NCBI GenBank assembly: GCA_964572185.1
Contig: CAZNFI010000180.1
Coordinates: 1-5,695, forward strand
DNA from: Azophilus sp964572185
GTDB taxonomy: Bacteria > Pseudomonadota > Gammaproteobacteria > Pseudomonadales > Azotimanducaceae
Direction of reading: 5' to 3'
DNA length: 5,695 nt
Shown here: in pieces, positions 1 through 5,695 of the stretch
Layout: each line of letters opens with the position of its first letter
Position numbering within the stretch: position 1 is the first letter of the stretch
Notes under the pieces: generated by a model
What the model saw: the letters and a program-made list of their open reading frames with translations, nothing else
The model's database searches: none
Told to the model about the DNA's origin: nothing
Program-made: the position numbers and the translations under genes

Positions 1-670
1 TGTGCAGGACCAGCGCGCCGTACCAGCCGTAGTTGGCCATGTCGGCGATGGTGTACTGGTCGCCGCACAGGTATCGGTTGTCCGCCAGCCGCCGGTTCAG
101 CACATCGATCAGGCGTTTCGCTTCCATGGTGTAGCGGTTGATGCAGTACTCGATCTTCTCCGGCGCATAGGCGTAGAAATGGCCAAAGCCGCCGCCGATG
201 TACGGAGCGCTGCCCATCTGGAAGAACAGCCACGACAGGCACTCGGCGCGGGCGCCGGGTTCGGTGGGCAGGTAAGCGCCGAATTTTTCCGCCAGGTAGA
301 CGAGGATGGCGCCCGACTCGAACACCCGGGTGGGCGGCGATGTGCTGTGATCGGCAAGCGCGGGGATCTTCGAGTTCGGGTTGAGCGCCACAAAGCCGCT
401 GCCGAACTGTTCGCCCTCGCCGATGTTGACCAGGTAGGCATCGTATTCGGCTTCGGCGATGCCGAGTTCGAGCAGCTCTTCGAGCATGATGGTGACCTTG
501 ACCCCGTTGGGCGTTGCCAGGGAGTGCAACTGCAGGGAATGCTTGCCGACGGGAAGTTCCTTGTCGTGGGTGGCGCCGGCAATGGGGCGGTTGATGCTGG
601 CGAACCGGCCGCCGCTTTCCATTTCCCACTTCCAGACCGGTGGGGGCGCATAAGGGGTTGAGTCGGTCAT
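1..670 (-). CDS. yghU: YghU-type (nu-class) glutathione S-transferase / GSH-dependent disulfide-bond reductase, 3' end cut by window edge
   Basis: The frame opens at ATG 670-668 and stays open to base 1, giving 223 residues. The family is about 290 long, so roughly 65 C-terminal residues are missing. The protein starts MTDSTPYAPPPVWKW and follows the enterobacterial YghU pattern almost throughout: an N-terminal extension with INRP (26-29) and LPVGKH (39-44), then a thioredoxin-like domain with TPNG (53-56), PNSKIP (98-103) and FESGAILVYLAEKFG (117-131), then the helical domain with GGGFGHFYAYAP (159-170) and GDQYTIADMANYGW (203-216). Known nu-class enzymes are cytosolic, bind two glutathiones with the Thr-Asn of TPN, and reduce disulfides such as 2-hydroxyethyl disulfide; they do not use the classical catalytic Tyr/Ser/Cys. 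That activity is inferred here from similarity. The gene lies 68 bp downstream of the SDR gene on the same strand, so the two may form an operon. The ribosome-binding site is weak (AAGAGA about 6 bases before ATG). Confidence 0.93.
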   Translation of the reverse strand, partial: MTDSTPYAPPPVWKWEMESGGRFASINRPIAGATHDKELPVGKHSLQLHSLATPNGVKVTIMLEELLELGIAEAEYDAYLVNIGEGEQFGSGFVALNPNSKIPALADHSTSPPTRVFESGAILVYLAEKFGAYLPTEPGARAECLSWLFFQMGSAPYIGGGFGHFYAYAPEKIEYCINRYTMEAKRLIDVLNRRLADNRYLCGDQYTIADMANYGWYGALVLH

Positions 671-738
671 GATGGTCTCTTGTCAGGTTGAATGGGTGAA
701 ATGGTTACGAAGCGGAATTCGTCCGAAACGACGCTGGG

Positions 739-1518
739 CTACTCGATGACTCCGCCTTCGTTCCACCAGGGCTTGTCACTGAACGACCTCAGATCGAGTT
801 CGAACGTCCAGGTGGACCGGTGTTGTTGGGCCAGGTGCAGGTAGGTATCCGCGATCTTCTCCGGCAGCAACAGCCCGTCGTGTTCCATGCCCCGCGTCTC
901 CCGGAACTTCCGGAAGCGTTCCGCGCCCAGCATCTTGCCGAGCGTGTCGGGGGCATCCACGGCGCCATCGACAACGATATGGGCGATGTGGACGCCCTGG
1001 GAAGAGAATTCCGCGTTCAGGCTCTGGCAGAGCATGCGTCGGCCGGCCATGGCGGCGGCGTGGGAGTGCTGGCCGGCATTGCCGCGCATGGCGGCGGTGG
1101 CCGAAGTGACCAGAATGGTGCCCGTGCCCCGTTCGACCATGAGCGGGCAGACCGCCGACGCCAGCCGGAACAGGCCGAATGTCGCCATCTGCCAGCCGCG
1201 TTCAAATGCCTTGTAGCTGGTGTTGGCCAGCGACCGGTCACCGATCTGGGCGCCCAGATTGTAGATGGCCACTTCAATCGGGCCGATGTCGGCTTCGATG
1301 GCGGCAACGCGCTCTTCGATGCTGTGCTCGACCACCGCGTTCAGCAGGAACCCGGAAGCGGAGTTGCCATCGTCTTCGATGGCAGCGACCAGCCGCTCCA
1401 GGCCATCTTGATCCGTGCGCCGGCACAGCACCGCGTGATAGCCCTCCCGGGCGAACCGGCGGCCCACGTTGCCGCCGATGCCGGCGCCTGCGCCAATGAC
1501 CAAACAAACCGGTTGCAT
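739..1518 (-). CDS. SDR-family (short-chain dehydrogenase/reductase) protein with altered catalytic residues
   Basis: This is a 259-residue Rossmann-fold protein, a normal length for a classical SDR. The N-terminal nucleotide-binding motif is GAGAGIGG (9-16), equivalent to TGxxxGIG. Arg33-Arg34 after the second strand (LCRRT) hint at NADP(H) preference. The NNAG position reads YNLG (86-89). The strand ending in Ser139 (ILVTSA) carries the usual catalytic serine. The YxxxK motif is not intact: aligned by eye with SDR relatives that read TGATASLRGG..FAAFAGAK, the Tyr position is His153 and the Lys position is Met157. Both normal proton-relay residues are therefore absent, and the protein may be a weak, altered or non-catalytic SDR. 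The substrate is unknown. Start ATG 1518-1516 is preceded by GGGA about eight bases upstream. It is divergent from the azoreductase gene and followed 68 bp later by the yghU-like gene, which fits a role in redox or electrophile metabolism. Confidence 0.88.
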   Translation of the reverse strand: MQPVCLVIGAGAGIGGNVGRRFAREGYHAVLCRRTDQDGLERLVAAIEDDGNSASGFLLNAVVEHSIEERVAAIEADIGPIEVAIYNLGAQIGDRSLANTSYKAFERGWQMATFGLFRLASAVCPLMVERGTGTILVTSATAAMRGNAGQHSHAAAMAGRRMLCQSLNAEFSSQGVHIAHIVVDGAVDAPDTLGKMLGAERFRKFRETRGMEHDGLLLPEKIADTYLHLAQQHRSTWTFELDLRSFSDKPWWNEGGVIE

Positions 1519-1531
1519 CCTTCGTTTCCCG

Positions 1532-1558
1532 TTGCCGGTGCCCCGAAACGACCGGCAA
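1532..1558. promoter_or_regulatory. Candidate LysR-type operator (T-N11-A inverted repeat) between SDR and azoR
   Basis: The perfect inverted repeat TTGCCGGT / ACCGGCAA has 8-bp arms (1532-1539 and 1551-1558) separated by exactly 11 bp, so the inner bases form T-N11-A. That is the classical LysR-type regulator box. It lies in the 154-bp divergent region, 13 bp before the SDR start codon and about 115 bp before azoR. A further half-site, TTGCCGG, lies at 1585-1591. No regulator gene is in the window, so the binding protein is unknown. The geometry is seen in the sequence; the function is inferred. Confidence 0.4.
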
Positions 1559-1658
1559 TCCTAACAGAGTTGCGCGTTTCGGAGTTGCCGGGATACACAC
1601 GGCTTTGGATTCCTCGACTCTCGGCCTCGTGTGCCGCAGAATTCGGCGACTCCCATTC

Positions 1659-1664
1659 GGAGAG
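1659..1664 (+). promoter_or_regulatory. Ribosome-binding site that fixes the azoR start
   Basis: GGAGAG lies eight bases before ATG 1673-1675. It supports this ATG over the in-frame GTG at 1631, which would add 14 residues (PQNSATPIRRD...) unlike the family N-terminus and has no comparable site. Confidence 0.6.
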
Positions 1665-1672
1665 ACCAATCG

Positions 1673-2332
1673 ATGTCGACGACCGTGAGCAAATTGCTAT
1701 ACATCAGCGTATCGCCACGAGGCGAACTGTCGGCCTCCAGGCAGGCGGCGCGGGTATTTCTGGATGCGTTGCCCGAGGGCGTGGGTGTCGAGCACATCGA
1801 CCTGTTCGAGCGCGAGTTGCCCGCGGTTACGCTGGAGATCACCGCGGGTAAACAGAAAGCCTTCATGGGCATGGAGTTCACGGCCGAGGAAGCGCGTCAG
1901 TGGGCCGCGATCGTCGACCTTGTCGACGAATTCAAGGCGGCCGACCACTACCTGATGGCGGTTCCGATGTGGAACTACAACGTGCCTTACAAGTTCAAGC
2001 AGTACATCGACCTGCTGACGCACCCGGGCCTGACCTTCACGAGGGACGAGAATGGGCCGCGCGGATTGGTTGCCGGCGGTGCAACGCTCATCTACTCCCG
2101 GGGCGGCGACTACTCGGCGAAAGACGGCCGGCCGGATCCGTTCGACTTCCAGTCGCCCTATCTTCAGGCCTGGTGCAAGTTGATCGGGCTTGGCCCGGTC
2201 GATGAGGTTTTCGTGCAGCGCACGATGTTCGGGCCCGACGGTGTGGCCAACAGCGTCGCCGGCGCAACCGTGGAGCTTCAGGCACTGGCGGCGCAATTGG
2301 CCACGGGCTACCCGCCCCGCAGGGCACGCTGA
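1673..2332 (+). CDS. azoR: FMN-dependent NADH-azoreductase / quinone reductase (AzoR, formerly AcpD type)
   Basis: The product is a 219-residue flavodoxin-fold protein, slightly longer than the usual 200 or so. The first strand and FMN-phosphate loop read LLYISVSPRGELSASRQ (8-24). The second FMN-binding segment, VPMWNYNVPYKFKQYIDLLTHPGLTF (97-122), matches the family pattern P-M-[WY]-N-[FY]-N-x-P-x-x-L/F-K. It is followed by ENGPRGLV (126-133) and the SRGGDY loop (142-147), which also contacts the flavin. The family works as a cytosolic homodimer and reduces quinones and azo dyes by two-electron transfer from NAD(P)H; quinone detoxification is thought to be the main physiological role. The last dozen residues (GYPPRRAR) lie past the conserved fold. 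The gene runs divergently from the SDR/yghU pair across a possible operator, which suggests shared control of a redox-stress response. It converges with the molybdoenzyme large subunit. Nucleotide preference and substrates cannot be read from the sequence. Confidence 0.93.
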   Translation: MSTTVSKLLYISVSPRGELSASRQAARVFLDALPEGVGVEHIDLFERELPAVTLEITAGKQKAFMGMEFTAEEARQWAAIVDLVDEFKAADHYLMAVPMWNYNVPYKFKQYIDLLTHPGLTFTRDENGPRGLVAGGATLIYSRGGDYSAKDGRPDPFDFQSPYLQAWCKLIGLGPVDEVFVQRTMFGPDGVANSVAGATVELQALAAQLATGYPPRRAR

Positions 2333-2375
2333 AGTACAAGGAATCAACCGGCCGGGATCCGGTCTCCATCGGCAA

Positions 2376-2412
2376 ACGCTGGTCGCGCAGCTACCCCCGG
2401 TCAGACCAGCGT
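2376..2412. terminator. Hairpin between convergent genes, possible bidirectional terminator
   Basis: ACGCTGGTC (2376-2384) and GACCAGCGT (2404-2412) form a perfect 9-bp stem around a 19-base loop. The right arm encodes the last codons of the molybdoenzyme large subunit and the loop includes its stop codon. It sits where azoR (rightward) and the large subunit (leftward) meet. No long T-run follows on either strand (only TTT on the minus strand), so it is not a textbook intrinsic terminator. It could act as a weak terminator or protect mRNA 3' ends. Confidence 0.35.
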
Positions 2413-4644
2413 ATAGCCGGCTTCGTTCAGGGGCATGGATCGCACGCGCTGCCCGGTCGCCGCGAAAATGGCGTTGGCCACCGCCGGAGCGAGCGGCGGC
2501 AGGGCCGGCTCGCCGAGCCCGGTCGACGGGTTGTCGCTCTCGATGAAGTGCACGTCGATCTCGGGCGTCGAGGCGATTCGCATGACCGGGTACTGATGGA
2601 AGTTGTCCTGCTCTATGACGCCCTGCCGCATGGTGATCTGCTGCAGTGCCATGGTGCTCAGGCCATCGACGATGGCGCCCTGCACCTGGCTCAGGGCACC
2701 GCTTCTGTGGATGATCGGGCCCACATCGACCGCCACCCAGACCTTCTCGACGCTGATCTCCCTGTCTGCCGTGACGTTCACCTCGGCGACCTCCGCGACG
2801 TGTGCGGCATGGCAGAAATAAAATGACAGGCCGAGACCGCTGCCTTGCGGCAGCGGCCTGCCCCAGCCCGCCTTTTCAGCCGCCAGCTTGATGACTTCGA
2901 TGGCGCGGCCGGTATTCAGCGCATTGATGTTGCCTTCCTCGATCCAGCGCGGCTCGCCCATGAGCTCGAGCAGAAACTCGAGGTGATCGCGGCCGGCCAG
3001 CACCGCGAGTTCATGGATGAAGCACTGCTCCACGAAGGCGTTGGTGTTCGACCCGGGAGCCCGCCAGGGGCCGCAGGGTGTGGCGATCTCCTTCAGGCTG
3101 AGCTTGATGCGGGCGTTGCGGAAGGCCACCGCCGGAAACTCGTTGCCGCGCAGTCCGGACCCCATGACCGGCCGGCCGTTCCTGCCGAACCCGATGTAAT
3201 GCTGCTCCCAGGCAACGAGCCTGCCGTCCGGGCTCACGGCACCCTTCATGTTCTCGAATCCACCGACGCGGAAATGGTCGTTGTGGATGTCGTCGGTACG
3301 TGTCCAGGTCAGCTTCACGGGCACGCCCGCGCGGTGCGAGATGGCCATGGCTTCCGTCGCAAAATCGTGCAGCGCCCGCCGGCCAAAGCCGCCGCCCATG
3401 CGCAACGGATGCACCCGTACCTGCTCCGGCTTCATGCCGAACAGCAGACCGGCAATGCGGGTGACCTCGGCGGGAGACTGGCTGCCGAGCCAGACCTCCA
3501 GAGAATCCGGCTGGCCTCGGCTGCCTCTCCTGTAGTCGGCGGTGCAGTTCATCGGCTCCATGCACACATGGGCGACATAGGGAAACCGATAGAAGGCCTC
3601 GATCGAGCGGTTGTTCTGATCGGCAAGCACCGCATCGACACCCTCGCTTTCGGTAACAACCCGGCCGCCTCCTTCCTGAGCCGTTCGCTCGGCCCAGGCG
3701 ACCATTTCGGACCAATCGTCTGTCGATGCCGAGGATTCGTCCCACTCGACCTTGAGCCTGCCGCGGGCATCGAACACCGACCAGGTATCGTCGCCGACGA
3801 TGGCAACGCCTCCCTGCAGGGCCGACACACCGCTGAAGAACCACACGGCGGACTCGCCGGCCGCCGCGTTGGGTTCGAGGATGAAGGCATCCGTGACACC
3901 GGGCAGGCCCTTGATTTCGCTTTCGTTGAAGCGGACGGCGGTGCCCCCGAACCGCGGACAACGCACGTAGGTGGCATACTTCATGCCCGGCACATCGACG
4001 TCGATGCCGAACTCGGAGAGGCCCGTGGCGATGACAAAATTGTCCACGCCGCTGACGGAGGTGCCGATGATCGTGTACTCGCTCGGGTCCTTGTAGGTCA
4101 GCGTCTCCGGGTCGGGCACGGGTTGCTCCGCCGCCAGTGTGGCGAGCTGTCCAAAGGAGCGACGCATACCGGAGGTGTGCACGACCTGGCTGTCCCTCGC
4201 TTGCAGGCCTTGCCGGTCGACCTCCATCAGCAGCGCGGCGGCGCCGATGAGCATCTCGCGAGCCGATGCGCCCATGCGCCGCATGGTGCCGATATTGCGC
4301 GGCACCGAGGTGGAGCCCCCCGCGGACTGGCGCCCGAACTTTTCCGCATCGAGCGGCGCGTCAATGACTTTCACGTCCTCCCAGCGTGCGCCCATCTCTT
4401 CGGCGATGATCATGGGCAAGGTGGTGCGGATTCCCTGGCCCATTTCCGGGATGCTCGAATAGATGGTGATCTGGCCGTCACGGTCGATCTGCACGTAAAC
4501 GTTCAGCTCTTTCGAGCCAACCAGCGTATCGTCGGGCGGCGATGCCATGGCTGCCGGCAGCGTGGCTTGCAGCAGCAGGCCGCCCCCCGCGACCGCCGAG
4601 ACTTTCAACAGGCTGCGCCGGGTGAGCCTGGAAACGGCCGTCAC
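2401..4644 (-). CDS. Tat-exported xanthine dehydrogenase-family molybdopterin-binding large subunit (isoquinoline 1-oxidoreductase IorB type)
   Basis: The product has 747 residues from GTG 4644-4642, a normal length for IorB-like proteins. The N-terminus is a twin-arginine signal: TRRSLLK (8-14), a hydrophobic stretch to about residue 33, and a likely cleavage after AMA (32-34). The mature protein opens with a first molybdenum-cofactor segment containing EMGQG (67-71) and GGSTSVP (109-115). Next comes the a/b hammerhead domain (about 193-300, with FGIDVDVPGMKYA). The main cofactor-binding part follows, with MEPMNC (362-367), MGGGFGRR (416-423), GPWRAPG (525-531) and GLGEP (709-713). Glu712 is the expected catalytic base, as in other molybdenum hydroxylases. 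The family hydroxylates N-heterocycles or oxidises aldehydes in the periplasm; the substrate here is unknown. No C-terminal haem c motif (CxxCH) is present. The gene overlaps the small subunit by four bases, implying translational coupling and a 1:1 complex. The small subunit lacks a signal and probably crosses the membrane with this one. Confidence 0.93.
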   Translation of the reverse strand: MTAVSRLTRRSLLKVSAVAGGGLLLQATLPAAMASPPDDTLVGSKELNVYVQIDRDGQITIYSSIPEMGQGIRTTLPMIIAEEMGARWEDVKVIDAPLDAEKFGRQSAGGSTSVPRNIGTMRRMGASAREMLIGAAALLMEVDRQGLQARDSQVVHTSGMRRSFGQLATLAAEQPVPDPETLTYKDPSEYTIIGTSVSGVDNFVIATGLSEFGIDVDVPGMKYATYVRCPRFGGTAVRFNESEIKGLPGVTDAFILEPNAAAGESAVWFFSGVSALQGGVAIVGDDTWSVFDARGRLKVEWDESSASTDDWSEMVAWAERTAQEGGGRVVTESEGVDAVLADQNNRSIEAFYRFPYVAHVCMEPMNCTADYRRGSRGQPDSLEVWLGSQSPAEVTRIAGLLFGMKPEQVRVHPLRMGGGFGRRALHDFATEAMAISHRAGVPVKLTWTRTDDIHNDHFRVGGFENMKGAVSPDGRLVAWEQHYIGFGRNGRPVMGSGLRGNEFPAVAFRNARIKLSLKEIATPCGPWRAPGSNTNAFVEQCFIHELAVLAGRDHLEFLLELMGEPRWIEEGNINALNTGRAIEVIKLAAEKAGWGRPLPQGSGLGLSFYFCHAAHVAEVAEVNVTADREISVEKVWVAVDVGPIIHRSGALSQVQGAIVDGLSTMALQQITMRQGVIEQDNFHQYPVMRIASTPEIDVHFIESDNPSTGLGEPALPPLAPAVANAIFAATGQRVRSMPLNEAGYTLV

Positions 4645-5123
4645 CCTGGAGTTCCCCCGTCTGCTGCGTAGGACAGGGCGGCGCCATGCACCGCCTGGCG
4701 AATGCGGATGTACGTTCCGCAGCGGCAATAGTTGCCGGCCAGCGCCCGATCGATGTCCGCATCGTCGGGCCTCGGATTGCTTGCGAGCAGCGCCGCGGCG
4801 CTCATGATCTGCCCCGATTGGCAGTACCCGCACTGCGGTACGTCATGTTCGATCCAGGCCGCCTGCAGGGGATGCAGATCGCCCTCGGCGGCAAGCCCCT
4901 CAATCGTCGTGATCTCACCGGCTACGGCCCGCACCGGCAACACGCAGGAACGCATCGGCACTCCGTCAACCTGTACCGTGCAGGCGCCGCACTGCGCAAT
5001 ACCGCAGCCGTACTTGGTGCCGGTGAGTTTCAGCTTGTCGCGCAAAACCCACAAAAGCGGCATGTCCGGCCGGGCCTCCAATTCCCGGTCTCGGCCGTTG
5101 ACGCGCAACTTGTAGCTGACCAT
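4641..5123 (-). CDS. [2Fe-2S] small subunit of molybdenum hydroxylase (IorA type, xanthine dehydrogenase family)
   Basis: The product has 160 residues and carries two iron-sulphur domains in the standard order. The plant-ferredoxin-like domain has Cys40, Cys45, Cys48 and Cys60 in the pattern CGIAQCGACTV...C. The four-helix domain has Cys98, Cys101, Cys133 and Cys135 (QCGYCQSGQ and NYCRCGTY). All eight ligands are present, and Gln97 before Cys98 is the usual contact to the cofactor pterin. The protein passes electrons from the molybdenum site to an outside acceptor. It has no signal peptide, and relatives are carried through the Tat system with the large subunit. Start ATG 5123-5121 has GGAG eight bases upstream (5132-5135). 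The stop overlaps the next gene (GTGA). The gene starts 70 bp after the receptor gene ends on the same strand, so the three could be one transcript. The carbon source or inducer is not evident. Confidence 0.95.
   Translation of the reverse strand: MVSYKLRVNGRDRELEARPDMPLLWVLRDKLKLTGTKYGCGIAQCGACTVQVDGVPMRSCVLPVRAVAGEITTIEGLAAEGDLHPLQAAWIEHDVPQCGYCQSGQIMSAAALLASNPRPDDADIDRALAGNYCRCGTYIRIRQAVHGAALSYAADGGTPG
4653..4658 (-). promoter_or_regulatory. Ribosome-binding site that fixes the GTG start of the large subunit
   Basis: On the minus strand GGGGGA lies eight bases before GTG 4644-4642. That GTG shares GTGA with the small-subunit stop codon. The site places the Tat motif at residues 8-14, as expected. 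A frame starting further upstream (from 4833) would run through the small-subunit gene and add 63 arginine-rich residues with no family resemblance. Confidence 0.65.
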
Positions 5124-5169
5124 GCGATGTGCTCCATCGAAAACAGGATGCGGAAAGGTTACCCGAACC

Positions 5170-5193
5170 CCGGGCGATGCGCCTGGCGCCCGG
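5170..5193 (-). other. GC-rich hairpin directly after the receptor stop codon
   Basis: CCGGGCG (5170-5176) and CGCCCGG (5187-5193) form a 7-bp all-GC stem with a 10-base loop. It begins at the base right after the TGA of the TonB-dependent receptor (5194-5196) on the minus strand. No U-run follows, so I read it as an intercistronic hairpin. It might attenuate transcription or stabilise the receptor message relative to the enzyme genes. Chance is possible in DNA this rich in GC. Confidence 0.3.
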
Positions 5194-5695
5194 TCATGGA
5201 TTCCCGAATCTCGCGCCGACCTCGAACCCGAACTGCCTCGGCAAACCGTAGGAAGCCATGGTCCACAGCGCCGCCACCGCCAGGTTGCCGGTGCGGTAGC
5301 GTTCGTCGGCCAGATTGCGCCCGAATACCCGCAGGTAGTAGGCGCCGTCCTTGGTGGTAAACGTGGAACTCCAGTTCAGCAGGTTGCGGCTGTTGGACAG
5401 GGCGTCGTGTTCCGGGCCGAGATCCGAGTAGGTAAACACGGAGTCGTCGACGAACGACCAGCTCAGCGTGTGCGTGAGATCGCCCATGGCGCCCGCGGAA
5501 TGGTCCACGGTGGCCATCAGGTAGGCGGTCCACTCAGGCGAGCGGTTCACCGGCCGGCCGCTGAAATCCACGTCGATGGTGCCGTCGAAATCGGTGTCGG
5601 CCTCGTAGGCGGCGAATTCCGCGTCCTGCCAACTGAAGTTGCCGCTCAGTGTCAGGTACTCGTTCACCGCCAGGCTGCCTTCGAATTCAATGCCG
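5194..5695 (-). CDS. TonB-dependent outer-membrane receptor, C-terminal part (start outside window)
   Basis: About 167 residues are visible and the frame is open through the right edge, so the N-terminal plug, the TonB box and most of the barrel are missing. The visible part is typical of the end of a TonB-dependent receptor barrel: GIEFEGSLAVNEYLTLSGNFSW, then an extracellular-loop-like stretch, then SGRPVNRSPEWTAYL, alternating amphipathic strands, and YYLRVFGRNLADERY near the end. It finishes with GLPRQFGFEVGARFGNP. Family barrels usually end on Phe, so the trailing GNP is a small extension. These receptors import substrates across the outer membrane using TonB energy. Location just upstream of a periplasmic molybdoenzyme suggests that it imports that enzyme's substrate; this is inference, as many such receptors take up siderophores or sugars. 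The loop contains an acidic DTDFDGTIDVD stretch resembling a calcium-binding loop. Confidence 0.9.
   Translation of the reverse strand, partial: GIEFEGSLAVNEYLTLSGNFSWQDAEFAAYEADTDFDGTIDVDFSGRPVNRSPEWTAYLMATVDHSAGAMGDLTHTLSWSFVDDSVFTYSDLGPEHDALSNSRNLLNWSSTFTTKDGAYYLRVFGRNLADERYRTGNLAVAALWTMASYGLPRQFGFEVGARFGNP

Noticed and set aside
2..661. A 219-codon plus-strand open frame at the left edge
   Set aside because: It is fully antisense to the unmistakable yghU-like gene and has no domain features.
723..1552. Ten-base direct repeat CCGAAACGAC at 723-732 and 1543-1552 flanking the SDR gene
   Set aside because: Ten-base repeats are expected by chance in a window this size. There are no transposase or target-site features to suggest a mobile unit.
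1570..1598. Possible azoR promoter, TTGCGC followed by GATACA or ATACAC 16-17 bp later
   Set aside because: The -10 element matches the consensus at only about three of six positions. I cannot support it as a feature without transcript-start data.
820..1851. A 343-codon plus-strand open frame across the SDR gene and into azoR
   Set aside because: It is antisense to the SDR gene and out of frame with azoR, with no family resemblance. It is a shadow frame.
2347..2363. ACCGG...CCGGT stem after azoR as an intrinsic terminator
   Set aside because: It has only 5 bp with no T-run. The 9-bp hairpin at 2376-2412 is a better candidate.
2845..4671. A 608-codon open frame on the plus strand opposite the molybdoenzyme large subunit
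   Set aside because: It lies antisense to a clear IorB-type gene, has low-complexity His/Arg/Ala/Gly-rich translation and no recognisable domain. Long antisense frames are expected in GC-rich coding DNA.
4645..4833. Upstream extension of the large subunit to an ATG at 4833
   Set aside because: The added 63 residues lie inside the small-subunit gene in another frame and would bury the Tat signal. The GTG with a strong ribosome-binding site is a better start.

Overview
The window is GC-rich, tightly packed, and looks like the chromosome of a Gram-negative proteobacterium. The evidence is the C-terminal end of a TonB-dependent outer-membrane receptor, a Tat (twin-arginine) signal on a periplasmic molybdoenzyme subunit, and a YghU-type glutathione transferase that closely resembles the enterobacterial protein. 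A gammaproteobacterium is my best guess. An alphaproteobacterium such as a sphingomonad cannot be excluded from the sequence alone.

Left part (about 1-2332): three redox or detoxification genes around one divergent intergenic region. A short-chain dehydrogenase/reductase (SDR) homologue and a yghU-like nu-class glutathione transferase run leftward, 68 bp apart, so they may be co-transcribed. The transferase is cut by the left window edge. An FMN-dependent azoreductase/quinone reductase (azoR type) runs rightward. The 154-bp region between SDR and azoR holds an 8-bp-arm inverted repeat with exactly 11 bp between the arms. This is the T-N11-A layout of LysR-type regulator sites, although no regulator gene lies in the window.

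Right part (about 2401-5695, all leftward): the end of a TonB-dependent receptor, then a [2Fe-2S] small subunit (IorA type), then a Tat-exported molybdopterin-binding large subunit (IorB type). The two enzyme genes overlap by four bases (GTGA). The layout suggests that the receptor imports a compound across the outer membrane and a periplasmic molybdenum hydroxylase then oxidises it. No cytochrome, FAD subunit or maturation chaperone is visible here, so the electron acceptor must come from elsewhere. The large subunit and azoR converge on a 68-bp gap holding a 9-bp-stem hairpin.

There is no gene-free stretch longer than about 155 bp. I saw no tRNA, rRNA, CRISPR array, insertion sequence or phage gene. 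The gene families are all known. The most notable points are the divergent active site of the SDR protein, the candidate operator, and the receptor plus exported molybdoenzyme unit. I did not find a convincing wholly new system.
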